NCBI GenBank assembly: GCA_016705235.1
Contig: JADIYP010000001.1
Span: forward strand, 1,364,001 to 1,428,000
Source of the DNA: Candidatus Leptovillus affinis
Lineage (GTDB): Bacteria > Chloroflexota > Anaerolineae > Promineifilales > Promineifilaceae
DNA: 64,000 nt
Direction: 5' to 3'
Shown here: one piece after another, positions 63,889 to 64,000 of the stretch
Numbering within the stretch: the stretch's first letter is position 1
Layout of the letters: each line of letters begins with the position of its first letter
Notes under the pieces: model-generated
The model's database searches: none
Seen by the model: the letters and a program-made list of their open reading frames with translations, nothing else
What the model was told of the DNA's origin: nothing
Position numbers and translations under genes: made by a program

Positions 63889-64000
63889 TCCTCTACTCCT
63901 CTTACCAGTTGTGAGTGACCAACTCCTTTATCCCCCCCATGGATGTTTGTAATTTAGTCGGATACTTCTAGCAGTTTGTCGGAAAAGTGCCCGTAGCCGC

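Larger units (their letters stand above)
1..64000. repeat. Highly iterated palindrome ACGGCCGT, about 130 copies
   Basis: The 8-mer ACGGCCGT, usually flanked by A on the left or T on the right, recurs throughout the window in genes of both orientations and in spacers. Example copies start at 24, 2426, 5564, 32215 and 32233. I counted about 130 by eye. With roughly 57% GC, one or two would be expected by chance. One-base variants such as GCGGCCGT or ACGGCCGA are much rarer. Because it is palindromic, it gives the same peptides on either strand: Thr-Ala-Val, Asn-Gly-Arg, or Arg-Pro, depending on frame. The behaviour is like HIP1 of cyanobacteria. The core CGGCCG could be a methyltransferase or protein-binding site, but nothing in the window shows which. 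Confidence 0.93.

Overview
The window is about 57% GC (estimated by eye) and gene-dense. The gene content suggests a member of the Chloroflexota, probably near Anaerolineae or related environmental lineages. That placement is inference, from several traits: Thr/Pro-rich stalks ending in a short FLPIV-type tail, a RodZ-like protein next to rimO, a GlmL/MutL-type ASKHA protein in a membrane operon, an XPB/Ssl2-like helicase-associated protein, and many secreted proteins with C-terminal or N-terminal anchors. No rRNA operon, prophage, insertion sequence or CRISPR array was seen.

Layout. 0-3 kb: a truncated Nudix hydrolase, an 8-oxoguanine-deaminase-like amidohydrolase and a BrnT/BrnA toxin-antitoxin pair. 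3-9 kb: tRNA-Leu, trigger factor, ClpP and two surface proteins, nearly all interrupted by single-base indels. 9-18 kb: small membrane proteins, tRNA-Pro, a histidine phosphatase, a YprB-like exonuclease, a GH94 phosphorylase that has lost its catalytic core, a 21-bp minisatellite and a ROK regulator, separated by repeat-rich spacers. 18-26 kb: a leftward block of metG, lgt, a TlpA-like thioredoxin, rimO, a rodZ-like gene and rplI. 26-32 kb: a PspA gene with two membrane or coiled-coil neighbours, and a tandem receiver/kinase protein. 32-42 kb: an LPxTG-like protein and a tightly coupled seven-gene membrane operon of unknown function. 42-52 kb: lipid kinase, helicase-associated protein, Rieske protein, sugar dehydrogenase, glycosyltransferase, P-loop kinase, a large surface protein and rfbB. 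52-55 kb: a zinc or manganese ABC transporter behind a palindromic operator. 55-62 kb: a partner-switching set (two STAS proteins, an RsbW-like kinase, a GAF/SpoIIE phosphatase) with a Ser/Thr kinase. 62-64 kb: queG and a CheY-like regulator.

The strongest global signal is the 8-bp palindrome ACGGCCGT. I counted about 130 copies by hand, one per roughly 500 bp, where base composition predicts only one or two. It lies inside genes in every reading frame and in spacers, so it resembles the cyanobacterial HIP1 element in behaviour but not in sequence. Pairs of copies also form terminator-like stem-loops. Several unrelated families of intergenic palindromic repeats are layered on top.

Caveat: at least eleven single-base indels, mostly in homopolymers, fall between 4 and 16 kb, including in trigger factor and clpP. 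Those reading frames are described as I reconstruct them and may reflect sequence errors rather than biology.
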